From contig NC_057801.1 in NCBI RefSeq assembly GCF_018294505.1, positions 433,974,741 to 434,038,740 on the forward strand: a stretch of 64,000 nt of DNA, read 5' to 3'. Under the pieces are notes generated by a model. The model saw only the letters and a list, made by a program, of their open reading frames with translations. It had not been told where the DNA came from and searched no databases. The translations under genes and the position numbers were made by a program. Below are positions 50,961 through 63,155 of this stretch, piece by piece. How positions within the stretch are numbered: position 1 is the first letter of the stretch; the number at the start of each line of letters is the position of its first letter. Source of the DNA: Triticum aestivum. Its lineage: Eukaryota; Streptophyta; Magnoliopsida; Poales; Poaceae.

Positions 50961-53900
50961 AGTTTTTGGTTAAGTCATTTACTGCAATCGTTCTTTTTGA
51001 TACTGGTGCATCGCATTCATACATATCAAGGGGATTTGTGGATAATTATTATAAGTTGCCCACCAAGGTTCTTAGAACAACTATGTTAGTAAGCTCGCCG
51101 GGAGCGGAGCATATGGCAAGCCAAGGATGTTTTCAGATGCCTTTGACCATAGGTAGGCATGTTTTCCCCTCAGACCTGATAATTCTGGAGTCGCAAGGTT
51201 TGGATGTGATTTTGGGTATGGATTGGTTATCGATGTATGGAGGGAACATCGATTGTGCCAGTAAGTCGATTATGCACACCACCCCAGAAGGAAGGAGGAT
51301 CAAGTATGTATCCCGGCATGTGCCAAAGAGGACTCAAGTGAATTCCTTATCAGGAGTTGTACAGGAGGAAGTACCAGTGGTGAAGGATTTCCCTGATGTA
51401 TTTCCAGAAGAATTGCCAGGCATGCCACTGGATAGAGACATTGAGTTTTTAATTGAGCTTTTGCCAGGCACAAGGCCAATATCTAAGAGACCGTACAGGA
51501 TGCCCGCAAAGGATTTGGAGGAAATTAAGAAGCAGATTAAGGAGTTACTGGATAAAGGCTATATTTGCCCAAGTTCGTCACCTTGGGGATCACCAGTGCT
51601 TCTAGTGGAGAAGAAGGATGGATCGTTGATGATGGTTGTTGATTATCGTGGATTGAATGAAGTGACAATCAAGAACAAGTACCCACTGCCGATGATCAAT
51701 GATCTGTTTGACTAGTTGCAAGGAGCTAAAGTATTTTCCAAGATCGATTTGCGATCTGGATACCACCAGCTGAAGATTCGAGAGTAGGATATACCTAAGA
51801 CAACTTTTACCATGAGGTACGGGCTATATGAGTATACCATTATGTCATTTGGTCTGACTAACGCACGTGCCTATTTCATGAACATGATGAACAAGGTGTT
51901 TATGGAGTTTTTGGATAAGTTCGTCGTGGTATTCATTGATGACATATTAGTCTACTCAAAGAATGAAGAGGGGCATAAGGAGCATTTGCGTTTGGTACTT
52001 GGGAAGCTCAGAGAACATTAGTTATACGCCAAGTTCGGTAAGTGTGAGTTTTGGTTGAAGGAAGTTGGATTCCTCGTACATGTTATATCCGGAGAAGGAA
52101 TAGCAGTAGACCCCACCAAGGTTGTCACTATGACAAATTGGGAAGCACCCACGTCAGTTGGGGAGATCCGGAGTTTTCTTGGACTCGCAGGATACTACTG
52201 GAGATTCATTGAGAATTTCTCGAAGATTGCGAAGCCCATGACGGAGGTGTTGAAGAAGGACACCAAGTTCAAATGGACTGAGGAATGTGAGGCCAGTTTT
52301 TAGGAGTTGAAGAAACATTTGGTTATAGTTCCAGTGTTGATTCTTCCAGATCAACGCAAGGATTACCAAGTGTATTGCGACGCTTCTCGTCGAGGACTTG
52401 GAGCAGTGCTTATGCAGGAGGTAAGAGTTGTTTCATATGCCTCACGACATCTTAAACCCCATGAGTTGAATTATGCTACCCATGATTTGGAGTTAGCAGC
52501 CGTAGTGCATGCGTTGAAGACTTGGAGACACTTTCTCATCGGAAACCATTGTGAGGTGTACATGGATCACAAGAGTTTGAAGTATATCTTCACATAGAAG
52601 GAGTTGAATCTCAGGCAGAGGAGATGGTTGGAGCTCATTAAGGATTATGATGTGAGATTGCATTATCATCCCGGAAAGGCTAACGTAGTAGCTGATGCGT
52701 TGAGTCACAAGAGCCATGTCAATACGCTCATGACTGGAGAGTTACCCAAGTAGTTAGCAGAGGATCTTCGTGAGCTATGTTTGGAAATAGTTCCAAGAGG
52801 CTATGTAGCAGTATTGGAGATTCAGTTACTTTGATGGACAAGATCAGGGAAGCTCAGAAGACGGACAAGGAAATCACCGAGATAAAGGAAAGGATGAGCA
52901 AAGGAAAGGCTAAGGGATTTCGTGAGGATGAGCACAATACCTTATGGTTTGAGGACCGCGTATATGTGCCAAATGATCCGTAGATCAGGAAGTTGATTCC
53001 GCAATAGGCCCATGTTTCGCCGTATTTGACTCACCCAGGAAATACCAAGATGTATCTGGATTTGAAGGACATTTTCTAGTGGACCAGAATGAAGAAGGAT
53101 ATTGTGGAGTATGTAGCAGTTTGTGATGTATGTCAGAGAGTGAAGGCAGAGCATCAGAAGCTAGCAGGATTGCTACAGCCATTGCCGATACCTGAATGGA
53201 AGTGGGACAAGCTAGGCATGTATTTTATCACGGGATTACCCAGGACTCATTCAGGCTATGACTCGATATGGGTTGTAGTCGATCGTTTGACGAAGGTAGC
53301 TCATTTCATCCCAGTGAAGACTAAGTTGGCAAAGATATATATGACCAGGATCGTATGTCTGCATGGAGTTCCGAGGACCATTGTATCAAAAAGAGGAACC
53401 CAGTTTACCTCAAAATTCTGGAATCAGTTGCATGAAAGTTTGGGTACCAGGCTAGAGTTCAGTACAGCCTTTCATCCATAGACAGATGGACAGACCGAGA
53501 GAGTCAATCAGATTCTGGAGGACATGTTGAGAGCTTGTGCGCTAGATTATGGATCTAGTTGGGACGACAATTTGCCTTATGCAGAGATCTCTTACAACAA
53601 TAGCTATCAAGCCAGTTTGAAGATGGCCCCTTTCGAAGCTTTGTACGGAAGGAGGTGCAGGACACCGTTGTTGTGGGATGAAGTTGGAGACCATCAGTTG
53701 TTTGGACCAGATTTGATTAAAGAGTCTGAAGAGAAGGTTAAGCTAATTCGCGATAGACTCAAGGTAGCCCAGTCCAGGCAGAAGAGCTATGTGGATTCTA
53801 AACGCAAAGAGACAGTTTATGAAGTTGGAGACAGAGTGTATCTTCGTGTGTCCCTACTTCGAGGAGTTAAACATTTTGGAGTTAAGGGAAATTTAGCACC

Positions 53901-54210
53901 ACATTTTGTGGGACCATACAAAGTTTTGGAACATATGGGAGACGTTGCTTACAAGTTGGAATTTCCCGAAGGATTATCAGGAGTTCACGATGTGTTCCAC
54001 GTTTCCCAGTTGAAGAAGTGCCACGCAGAGATGGCTGATATCCCTCTGAGAGATACGGTGCCACTAGAAGTGATTCAAATGGATAGCAATTTGACCTACA
54101 AGGAGAAACCAGTGAATATTCTCGAGTTTGCCAGTCGAGTCACAAGCAACAAGGTTATCAAGTTTTGCAAAGTTCAGTGGAGCCACCATACCGAGGATGA
54201 AGCCACCTAG
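50961..54210 (+). pseudogene. Element E pol: protease, RT, RNase H, integrase, chromodomain-like tail
   Basis: The protease has '[11 protein letters not shown]' (about 50995-51030). RT starts '[20 protein letters not shown]' and has 'FIDDILVYS' at the YVDD position (51936-51962). RNase H is at 52370-52700 ('[16 protein letters not shown]', '[19 protein letters not shown]'). The integrase zinc region is at about 53020-53160, and the core follows. Two catalytic Asp are lost: 'GMYFITGL' (Asp to Tyr) and 'VSKRGTQFTS' (Asp to Lys). The tail has 'RGVKHFGVKGNLAPHFVGPY' and 'CKVQWSHHTEDEAT'. Stops are TAG at 51713, 51787, 52019, 52301, 52595, 52750, 52981, 53004, 53077, 53479 and 54208. A frameshift lies near 52830. 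Confidence 0.93.
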
Positions 54211-54287
54211 GAACGAGAGGAAGACCTACGGAAGGACCACCCTCACCTATTTTCTAGCAAACCTGAATCTCGAGGGCGAGATTTATC

Positions 54288-54303
54288 TTAAAGGGGGTAG
54301 GTT
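54288..54303 (+). other. Element E polypurine tract
   Basis: TTAAAGGGGGTAGGTT directly precedes the 3' LTR start TGTAACATCCC. Confidence 0.8.
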
Positions 54304-56987
54304 TGTAACATCCCAAATTTTCAATTTGGAATGTTATACATTAGATCATCATTGCATATCATATTTTAGTGCATTTTGGTTTGATCCTAGAAATTCTACG
54401 CAACTCAAGGACCCACGGAGAGAGTTGGGGATTTCGTTATTTTCATATTTGAATTTTTCTCAAATTTTGAAAAGAGGATCATTTGATTTTAATTATTTTC
54501 TCTTCGAATATTTCTTTTATGAAAATAAAAGAGAGGCGATAAAATGACTTCCCCAAAATAAAGAAATATTGGAGATTTAATATTAAAATCAAATAAGAAT
54601 TTTATCCAGAGTTTTATTGCTATTTTTTGAATTAGGAAAATATGCGTTTTTCAAAATTGCATTAGAGGCCTAAATAAATGTTCACTTTATCCGCTATATT
54701 TTTAGAGGACGGGAAATTTTATTTTAGGATTTTTGGAGTCCGTTTAGTATTTCTTTTCTTTGTTTTTCTGCGCGCGGAATTATTAAAAAAACGAAACTAA
54801 CTTAACGGGTCGTGGGCGACCCAGACTCCCGTCGCCTCAGGCTTTATAAGCCGCCCCCGCTGACCCCCGCGGCCCACCAGCCTGCCGCCACCGTCGAACC
54901 CTAACCCTAGCCCGCGTCGTGCCGCCGCCGCTGCGTCGTTCCGCCGCCGCCGCTGGACGCCAGCCCCGCGCCCGTCGCCGCCGACCCCGTCACCGACCCC
55001 GCTGCCGACCCCGTCATCACCGCCGCCGTATCGCCGGAGTTGTCCGCTGGAGCCGCCGCCGATCCCGTTTCGAGGTAGCCGCCCGATCCGCCGCCGGTTT
55101 TTGCTGGTTAACTGCTTCAGGTTTTTTAGAAACCTACGGTTTTTTTTTGAGATTGGTTTTTTCCCGGTTTAGTTATTTAGCGAACGCCCGTTCGTACGTT
55201 CGTTTTAGTGAATGGTTTTCACTCGTTAGCCGCAGACAGTGAACGTTCATTTGTTAGCCTGTTCGTCAGTTTTTCTTTTTCCAAGGATTTTCCGCGATTA
55301 TTTTCGATCGCGATTTCTGCCCTGATTTTCGTTTTAGTTTATCTTTTCGCTCATTTATTGGAATCGGGCCATTCAAGCGCCTAGATCTTCCTCTCGAAGC
55401 CCTCTTTCTATTTAACCAACTTAAACAAGGTTTTGGCACTGCAAAATTTGACTTTAGTCCAGAATAGTAAACGAATCTTGTTTCTTTCGTAGTTTGAGTT
55501 TCGTTGCTCCTTTTGATTTGATTCTTTTTGCAAACCAGAGTTCTTCAGTTAAACTTTCTGGTTTGATATCTTATTTGAGTTTTACCGTGCTTCTAGTTGA
55601 GTGCTAATTGTATGCTTGTTTGTTTGCGATAGAGTACCCGGAGTGCGAAGCGTGCTACTATGAGTCTCTAGGTTTCACGGATCATTAGCAAGGCAAGTAA
55701 CACTTTGATCATACCTCTTTACTACCCAGTTTTATATTGCATTAGATCAACCCTCACACATTGCATGGTTAGCATCTGATTAACATGTGGGTTTTCGTAA
55801 GTAGATGATGAGGTAGAACCTATTGCCCTATTTACTTATCAAACCCTTGGGAGTTACTTCTACGTTGCTTATATTGCTATGCTATGCTTGTAGACGTGGT
55901 TTGGTTCGAGTGATTCATGACAGATGTGAGTGTTGTTACTTAATGGTTAAATTAAGGTGGCTACTTTAACACACATCTGGGTGGATTGCTTGAAGGCACC
56001 GTGGAGTACCCAGTGGTTGTCAGGGCACCTGGAGAATCCAGTGTTGTCCTAGGACATCCCGGAGTACCCGTGTGATCATCCTATGGTCCGACACCCAGGC
56101 TCAAAGGGATCATAAGATTATTCGTGCTAGAAACTTCCGTGTGCAGCCACAAGCTATTATGGGCTCTAACATAGTTGAGTAAGTTGCAAGACCTCTTTCA
56201 GTGGTGGGCTAGCAGATGTAGGGGAAAGTAGGTGTAACTGTCCACCCAGAGTAAAGAGTTATTGTCTCAGAAAGACTGTGTCTCGATTCTCCGACCATGG
56301 ATGTATTCGAGTCTTGTGGGGAAAAGTGTGCAAACCTCTGCAGAGTGTATAAACTAATCATGGTTAGCCGTGTCCCCGGTTATGGACGTTTTGAGTATCT
56401 AGTTCTTGGATTATCATGTTGATCTCATCACTCTTAATATAATTTGATTGGGTTTAATGATGATGTTTAATTGGGATTGAGTTGGAGGAACCTTCTCAAT
56501 GTTTAACAACCACCATGATAGTTAAATAACATTTATTCCTTTGTTGTAGGGAAAAATTGGCTATGTGCAAAAACTGTAACCATAGAGCTTTCCACCAGCC
56601 ATATATGCACGCAGTGATAGCATTTATTCTGTTCATTACTCTATATGTTACATTGCCAGCATATTGCATGTGCTGACCCGTTTCGGGTTGCAATGTTCAT
56701 GTTGCAGACATTTCAGGCGACGAGTAAGGTGCCATAGGTCATTGTCCTTCACTCATTGATGTCGTTGGAGTTGATGAACTCACTTTATCTTCCAAGCCTT
56801 CCGATGTTATCGTTTTTAGATGGCCTTAAGCCATATTATTGTAATAAGTTCTCTTTTGAGACATTCGATGTAATAAGTGTGTGATTGCTACTCTGTTATA
56901 AATCCTCAAGTACTGTGCATATCAGCATTACCGATCCAGGGATGACACTGATGCACAACGATCAGACTGTTTGAGGTCTGGTCGCTA
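54304..56987 (+). repeat. Element E 3' LTR
   Basis: A 2684-bp LTR starts TGTAACATCCCAAATTTTC and ends GGTCGCTA. A GC-rich region with TTTATAAG at 54843-54850 is the likely promoter, followed by CCG-rich leader sequence. The final CA seen in the 5' LTR is missing. Confidence 0.88.
54843..54850 (+). promoter_or_regulatory. TATA box in the element E LTR
   Basis: TTTATAAG sits at the start of a GC-rich leader (GCCGCCCCCGCTGACC). The equivalent region is missing in the truncated 5' LTR, so the body of E has no LTR promoter of its own. Confidence 0.55.
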
Positions 56988-58098
56988 GATTGACGTGGGC
57001 TAAATGGCGATGCTCCCACATCAACGTTAGCCATTAGGCATGTCGCGGTCTTCGTGGGTCGCTCCGAAAAGTTGATCACATAGAGACCGTTCTCGACATG
57101 CCAAAAAAGGCTACTTTAAGAGTCTTGCTCCATAAGAGGGCCACAGTATCAATATCAAAGAATGTGGCAAAGCCCATGAGTGCAAGTTGACGAACGGAAA
57201 GTAGATTGTAAGAAAGGGACTCAACAAGCATGACTTTCTCGATCATGAGATCTTGAGAAATGAAAACCTTGCCAAGACCCAATACCTTAGAAGACGAGGC
57301 ATCACCCCACTCGACATTGGTGGGCATAGAAGGGATCTTGTGCACGTCCACCATGAAGTCCTTGCTTCTAGTCATATGATTTGTGGCTCCACTATCGAGC
57401 AACCATGATCCCCCACCGGAAGTGAACACCTACAAGAGTTCAATGCTTGGTTTTAGGTACCCATTTTGTAATGGGTCCTTTGATGTTAGTAACAAGGGTC
57501 TTAGGAGCCCAAATAGACAATTCAATGTACTCATAAGGAGAACGAACAAATTTAGCATAAACATGCCCATCACTAGCACGACACAACACATAAGAAGGAT
57601 TAAAGTCGCCGACTTTGTTGGAAGGGGTGGCATTGCCCTTTTTGACATCACCACCCTTCACATTGTTCTTCTTCTCCTTAGGATCACCCTCTCCCTCCTT
57701 CACAAAAGTTTTCTTGAGAGGGGGAGGTCGTTTGGTCTTGTCGTTCTTCTTCTTGTTCTTGGACTTGGGTGCGAACTCAACTCCCTCCTTGGCCACAACT
57801 TCCTTTTGATTACTCAAAAGGTCATTGAGGTTCTTCTCACCTTGTATGCATGTCACAAGGCCTTTCTCAAGTTGCTCCTTCAACTTGGCATTCTCCTCCA
57901 CAAGATGCACATGCTCACAACACGGGATAGTAGCATTTGCATTATCAATTAATACCATGTGAGGAAAGGTGGCTTTCTCATTGGTTAGCTTCACTTGGAG
58001 TTGATCATGAGACTCCTTGAGGCTAGCATGAGCACCCTTCAAGACCTTGTGGGCCTTGTCGAGTATATCAAACTCCTCATTGAGTCTAGCATGGTCAA
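56988..58098 (-). pseudogene. Copia D Gag C-terminus and protease (broken)
   Basis: At 57440-58042 a Gag-like region has a coiled coil ('HVHLVEENAKLKEQLEKG') and a basic Lys-rich stretch ('KSKNKKKNDKTKRPPPLKK'). After a TAG at 57430, frame 57076-57429 holds the copia protease ('WLLDSGATNHMTRSKDFMV', active Asp present) and the start of the GAG-pre-integrase region ('ESLSYNLLSVRQLALMGF'). Down to 56988 it continues with 'LYVINFSERPTK' and stops at the junction with the E LTR, just before the expected integrase zinc region. TGA near 57076 also breaks it. Confidence 0.82.
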
Positions 58099-59505
58099 CA
58101 ATACGTCTCCAACGTATCTACTTTTCCAAACACTTTTGCCCTTGTTTTGGACTCTAACTTGCATGATTTGAATGAAACTAATCCGGAGTGATGTTGTTTT
58201 CAGCAGAACTTCCATGGTGTTGTTTATTGTGCAGATAACAAAAGTTCTCGGAATGACCTGAAAATCCACAGAGATAACTTTTGGAAAATATAAAAAATAC
58301 TGGCGAAAGAATCAAGGCCAGGGGGCCCACACCCGGTCCACGAGGGTGGGGGGCGTGCCCCCTCCCCCTGGGCGTGCCCCCTGTCTCGTGGGCCCCATGA
58401 TGCTCCACCGACCACAACTCCAACTCTACATATTCTGTTTCCCGGAGAAAAAAATCAGAGAGAAAGTTTCATCGCGTTTTACGATACGAAGCCGCCGCCA
58501 AGCCCTAATCTCTCTCGGGAGGGCTGATCTGGAGTCCGTTCAGGGCTCCGGAGAGGGGGATTCATCGCTGTCGTCATCATTAACCATCGTCCATCACCAA
58601 TTTCATGATGCTCACCGCCGTGCGTGAGTAATTCCATCGCAGGCTTGCTGGACGGTGATGGGTTGGATGAGATTTACCATGTAATAAAGTTAGTTTTGTT
58701 AGGGTTTGATCCCTAGTATCCACTATGTTCTAAGATTGATGTTGCTATGACTTTGCTATGCTTAATGCTTGTCACTAGGGCCCGAGTGCCATGATTTCAG
58801 ATCCGAACCTATTATGTTTTCATGAATATATGTGAGTTCTTGATCCTATCTTGCAAGTCTATAGTCACCTATTATGTGTTATGATCCGACAACCCCGAAG
58901 TGACAATAATCGGGATACTTCTCGGTGATGACCGTAGTTTGAGGAGTTCATGTATTCACTATGTGTTAATGCTTTGGTCCGGTACTCTATTAAAAGGAGG
59001 CCTTAATATCCCTTAGTTTCCACTAGGACCCCGCTGCCACGGGAGAGTAGGACAAAAGATGTCATGCAAGTTCTTTTCCATAAGCAGATATGACTATATT
59101 CGGAATACATGCTTACATTACATTGATGAACTGGAGCTAGTTCTGTGTCACCCTATGTTATAGCTATTACATGAGGAACCGCATCCGACATAATTATCCA
59201 TCACTGATCCAATGCCTACGAGCTTTTCACATATTGTGCTTTGCTTATTTATTTTTCTGTTACTACTGTTACAATTACTACAAAACTGCTATCGTCACTT
59301 TTGCCACTGTTACCATTACTATCATATTACTTTGCTAATAAATACTTTGCTGCAGATACTAAGTTATCCAGGTGTGGTTGAATTGACAACTCAACTCCTA
59401 ATACTTAAGAATATTCTTTGGATCCCCTTGTGTCGAATCAATAAATTTGGGTTGAATACTCTACCCTCGAAAGCTGTTGTGATCCCCTACACTTGTGGGT
59501 TATCA
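58099..59505 (+). repeat. Element F 5' LTR
   Basis: A 1407-bp LTR ends GGGTTATCA. A GC-rich inverted repeat, GGGGCCCAC (58322) and GTGGGCCCC (58388), brackets a GGGCGTGCCCCC repeat. The two terminal bases are CA instead of TG, perhaps by decay. Confidence 0.78.
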
Positions 59506-59515
59506 AGACTAATTT

Positions 59516-59535
59516 CTGGCGCCGTTGCCGGGGAG
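59516..59535 (+). other. Element F primer region
   Basis: CTGGCGCCGTTGCCGGGGAG lies about 10 bp after the LTR, as in element A (36973-36992 on the other strand). The tRNA was not identified. Confidence 0.55.
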
Positions 59536-59583
59536 CATAGCTCTATTCTTTGAGTCACTTGGGATTTATATCTGCTGATCACT

Positions 59584-60882
59584 ATGAGGAACTTGAAAGA
59601 CGAAAGAACGATTTTTCCCTCAACTACGAGGGGAGGTAAGGAACTGCCATCTAGCTCTGCACTAGATTCTCCTTCTGTTTTGACTAAGCTTGCGACACCT
59701 AAACCTGCTACTGCTATGAATTCTGATATGTTGCATGTTATTGATGATGCCACTTCTGCTATGCATGATACTTATGATGAAACTACTTCTGTGCGTGATA
59801 CTACTGTGCCATTAGGTGAATATCTTGATGAACAACTTGCTAGGGTTAGAGAGAATGAAATTATTGAGAATGAAATTATTGATGATAGTGATGATGAAGG
59901 TTCTCCCCCTAATTATGAATTGCCTGTTGTTCCTGAGGGTTATGTTATGGATGAAGAAGCTGCTAGAGCTATTTTTGCTTGCAAAGATAGATATGATCTT
60001 AAGAAGTTATTAGCTAAATGGAAGCAGCAATCTCTTAATGCTAGAATGAAACCTGACCCCGCTTTTGCTACTTCACCTATCTGTGTTACTGATAAGGATT
60101 ATGAATTCTCTGTTGATCCTGAAATAATTACTTTGGTTGAATCTGATCCTTTTTATGGCTATGAATCTGAAACTGTTGTGGCACATCTTACCAAGTTAAA
60201 TGATATAGCCACCCTGTTTACTAATGATGAGAAGTCTCGCTATTATTATATCCTTAAGATATTTCCGTTCTCATTAAAGGGTGATGCTAAAACTTGGTTT
60301 AATTCTCTTGATCCTGGTTGTGTGCGTAGTCCCCAGGATATGATTTATTACTTCTCTGCTAAATATTTCCCTGCTCATAAGAAACAAGCTGCCTTGCGGG
60401 AAATATACAATTTTGTGCAAATCGAAGAAGAGAGTCTCCCACAAGCTTGGGGGAGTCTTCTCCGATTACTTAATGCTTTGCCTAATCATCCTCTTAAGAA
60501 AAATGAAATACTTGATATCTTTTATAATAGACTAATCGATGCTTCCAAGGACTACTTGGATAGTTGTGCTGGTTGTGTTTTCAGGGGAAGAACAGTCGAC
60601 CAAGCTGAATTACTGTTGAATAATATGTTGACTAATAAAAATAATTGGACTCTTCCTGAGCCAATCCCTGAGCCAATTGATCTAATTCCTGAGCCTATTC
60701 CTAAACCCACTCCGAAGAAGAGGGGTGTTTTATTTTTCAGTCCTGAAGATATGCAAGAGGCAAAGAAATCAATGAAAGAAAAAGGTATTAAAGTGTTAAG
60801 AATTTACCTCCTATTGAAGAAATACATGGTCTTAACCTACCTGTTGAAGAAACACGTTGTCTTGATACCCCGACACAGGTAG
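59584..60882 (+). pseudogene. Element F gag (retrotrans_gag capsid)
   Basis: An open frame of about 400 meaningful codons from ATG at 59584. An acidic N-terminal part ('ENEIIDDSDDEGSPPNYE') is followed by the capsid core at about residues 200-350 ('SLKGDAKTWFNSLDPGCVRS', 'ALREIYNFVQIEEESLPQA', 'LDIFYNRLIDASKDYLDSC'). A Pro/Glu/Ile repeat ('PEPIPEPIDLIPEPIPKP') comes next. A frameshift near 60795 diverts it to a premature stop; the natural frame goes on to 60900-61325. Gag would form the particle that carries element RNA. Confidence 0.85.
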
Positions 60883-60889
60883 TAAAGGT

Positions 60890-61325
60890 AAATTCTCTCT
60901 ATAGATATGATAAAGTTGAAATCTCGTCTACTAAATTTCATAGCCCATGCTTAGATGAATTTGATGACTTTATGGCTAGACAAGAAAGTTTTAATGCCTA
61001 TGTTGGTAGAGAATTAAAGAATAATGCTTTCGAGATAGGATGCTTGAGTGATTATATGGCTAGAGTTAAAGGTGAACTTAAACTCATTAGCAAATATGCT
61101 TCTATGGTTAGCACTCAAGCAGAGCAAGTACTTAAAGCTCAAAGTGATTTGCTTGATGAATTAAATAATAAACATGATTTTGTTGTTAGAGTGGCTACTA
61201 GAACTAGTAGAATGACTCAGGAACCTTTGTATCCTGAAGGCCACCCTAAGAGAATCGAGCAAGATTCTCAGAGAAATAATTTAGAGGCACCTAGTTCTTC
61301 TAAAAAGAAGAAAAAAAAATGTTAG
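60890..61325 (+). pseudogene. Element F Gag C-terminal coiled coil
   Basis: It continues gag in another frame: 'DFMARQESFNAYVGRELKNN' and a long helical region ('KYASMVSTQAEQVLKAQSDL'), ending in a Lys-rich run. An A-run at 61311-61319 shifts the frame and produces TAG at 61323. This is similar in type to the coiled coil of element A at 36308-36751. Confidence 0.7.
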
Positions 61326-61329
61326 GACT

Positions 61330-62364
61330 TTGCATGCTTCTAGTGAACCTGTTGTAAACACACCTAAGAATCCTAATGATATTTCTATCTCTGATGCTGA
61401 AACACAATCAGGTGATGAACATGAACCTAGTGACAATGTTAATGATAATGTTCATGTTGATGCTAAACCTAGCAATAATAATGATGTAGAGATTGAACCT
61501 ATTGTTGATCTTGATAACGCACAATCCAAGAATCAACGTTATGATAAGAGAGACTTTGTTGCTCGGAAGCACGGTAAAGAAAGAGAACCATGGGTTCAGA
61601 AACCCATGCCCTTTCCTCCTAAACCATCCAAGACAAAGGATGATGAGGATTTTGAGCGCTTTGCTGAAACGATTAGACCTATTTTCTTACGTATGCGCTT
61701 AACTGATATGCTTAAAGTGAATCCTTATGCTAAATATATGAAGGATATCATTACAAATAAAAGAAAGATACCGGAAGCTAAAATTTCCACCATGCTTGCT
61801 AATTACACTTTTAAAGGTGGAATACCAAAGAAACTTGGAGACCCAGGGGTACCAACTATACCATGCTCCATTAAAAGAAACTATGTTAAAACTGCTTTAT
61901 GTGATCTTGGAGCCGGTGTTAGTGTTATGCCTCTCTCTTTATATCGTAGACTTGAATTGAATAAGTTGACACCTACTGAAATATCTTTGCAAATGGCTGA
62001 TAAATCAACTGCTATACCTGTCGGTATTTGTGAGGATGTGCCTGTTGTGGTTGCAAATGTCACTATCTTAACGGACTTTGTTATTCTTGATATTCCCGAG
62101 GACGATAGTATGTCGATTATCCTTGGCAGACCCTTTTTGAATACTGCAGGGGCTGTTATTGCAACAAAGGCAATGTCACTTTTCATGTTAATGGTAATGA
62201 GCATACGGTACACTTTCCGAGGAAACAACCTCAAGTTCATAGCATCAATTCTATTGGAAAAGTTCCAACTATCATTATTGGAGGTTTTGAATTTCCTCTT
62301 CCTACTGTCAAGAAAAAGTATGATATTCTTACTGTTGGGGATGTTCATATCCCCGTTAAGGTAA
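61330..62364 (+). pseudogene. Element F aspartic protease region (Athila-type)
   Basis: An acidic linker is followed by 'DMLKVNPYAKYMKDIITNKR' and the retropepsin-like domain at about residues 180-275 ('ALCDLGAGVSVMPLSLYRRL', 'VVVANVTILTDFVILDIPED', 'IILGRPFLNTAGAVI'). The active-site Asp is present. A small deletion near 62160 shifts the frame, so the last 65 codons are out of frame. Another frame from there carries 'VPTIIIGGFEFPLPTV', the expected end. No RT follows. Confidence 0.85.
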
Positions 62365-63155
62365 CCTAGTGTTATTCAAAATTTCTCCGGTTCCGTGTTA
62401 TTCGGAATTAGTTTGTTAACAAGACTTGATCAACCTTGTTAGTGGATTCATTTTGATGATCATGAGATGGATGAAACTAGAAGGCACAACCTTCTGTACC
62501 CTCTTTTTACTTTCTGTTATTTAGAATAAATAAAGCAAAAATAGTATTATCTATCTGTTTTCTGAATTATCCATGCAATAAGAAAATATCCCAAAAATAA
62601 AAGTGCTCCAAATGCCCTGCAAATTTAGTATGATTTTTGATGGAATATTTGAGGATTTTAGGCACTGAGAACACCGCGGGGGGGGGGGCAAGCACCTGGC
62701 CACGAGGGTGGAGGGAGCGCCCACACCCCCTGGGTGCGCCCCCCTGTCTCGTGGGCCCACTGTGGCCCCCCTCCACTTATTCCTGCACCCGCACACTCCA
62801 TCTTCCTCCCAAGAAAATCCCCATCCAGTTCAAGCATGAGCTCTATCTCATTTTGCTGTGATTTTCGATCTCCTTGCTCAAAGCTCCATTCACAAAATTG
62901 CTTTGGGAGATTGTTGCTTGGTATGCGACTCCTCCATTGGTCCAATTAGTTTTTGTTCTAGTGCTTTATTCATTGCAAATTTTTGCTGCATAGGTGACCC
63001 TGTTCTTGAGCTTGCATGTCAAATTTATGAGGTACCAAGTAATTCTAATGCATGATATAGGCTCTAGGCACTTGTTGGAGTAGTTGCTACCAATCTTGTT
63101 TAGTTTGATTCACTTTTATTTTGAAGTTACTAAAAATTTCAGAAATTTTCAGAAA
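62365..63155. other. Non-coding region of element F between its two coding parts
   Basis: No supportable ORF. At 62680-62770 a GC-rich block (GGCCACGAGGGTGGAGGGAG ... TGTCTCGTGGGCCCACTG) resembles the GC-rich block of the LTR at 58328-58400. The surrounding sequence looks like a leader or old LTR remnant. Confidence 0.55.

Larger units (their letters stand above)
47280..56987 (+). mobile_element. Element E: Tekay-type chromovirus (Gypsy), 5' LTR truncated
   Basis: A plus-strand element has PBS TGGTATCAGAGC (initiator-Met tRNA type) at 48790. It carries an upstream ORF, gag, protease, RT, RNase H, integrase and a chromodomain-like C-terminus, then PPT and a 2.7-kb 3' LTR. The 5' LTR keeps only its last 1507 bp, joining element C at 47279/47280. 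The 3' LTR lacks its final two bases. The coding region has at least ten in-frame TAG codons and a few frameshifts, so it is a dead copy. Confidence 0.92.
42611..58098 (-). mobile_element. Copia element D (3' LTR, partial internal region), heavily interrupted
   Basis: On the minus strand a copia element ends here with LTR 42611-44291, whose inner end TGAAAGGATCG is the usual mirror of CGATCCTTTCA. The internal part continues to 45730 with an extra ORF and reappears at 56988-58098 with Gag and protease. Integrase, RT and RNase H are missing and were probably lost by a deletion that also trimmed elements C and E, which lie between. At 58099 element F cuts it, so its 5' LTR is outside the window. 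That the two parts are one element is inferred from order, strand and type. Confidence 0.7.
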
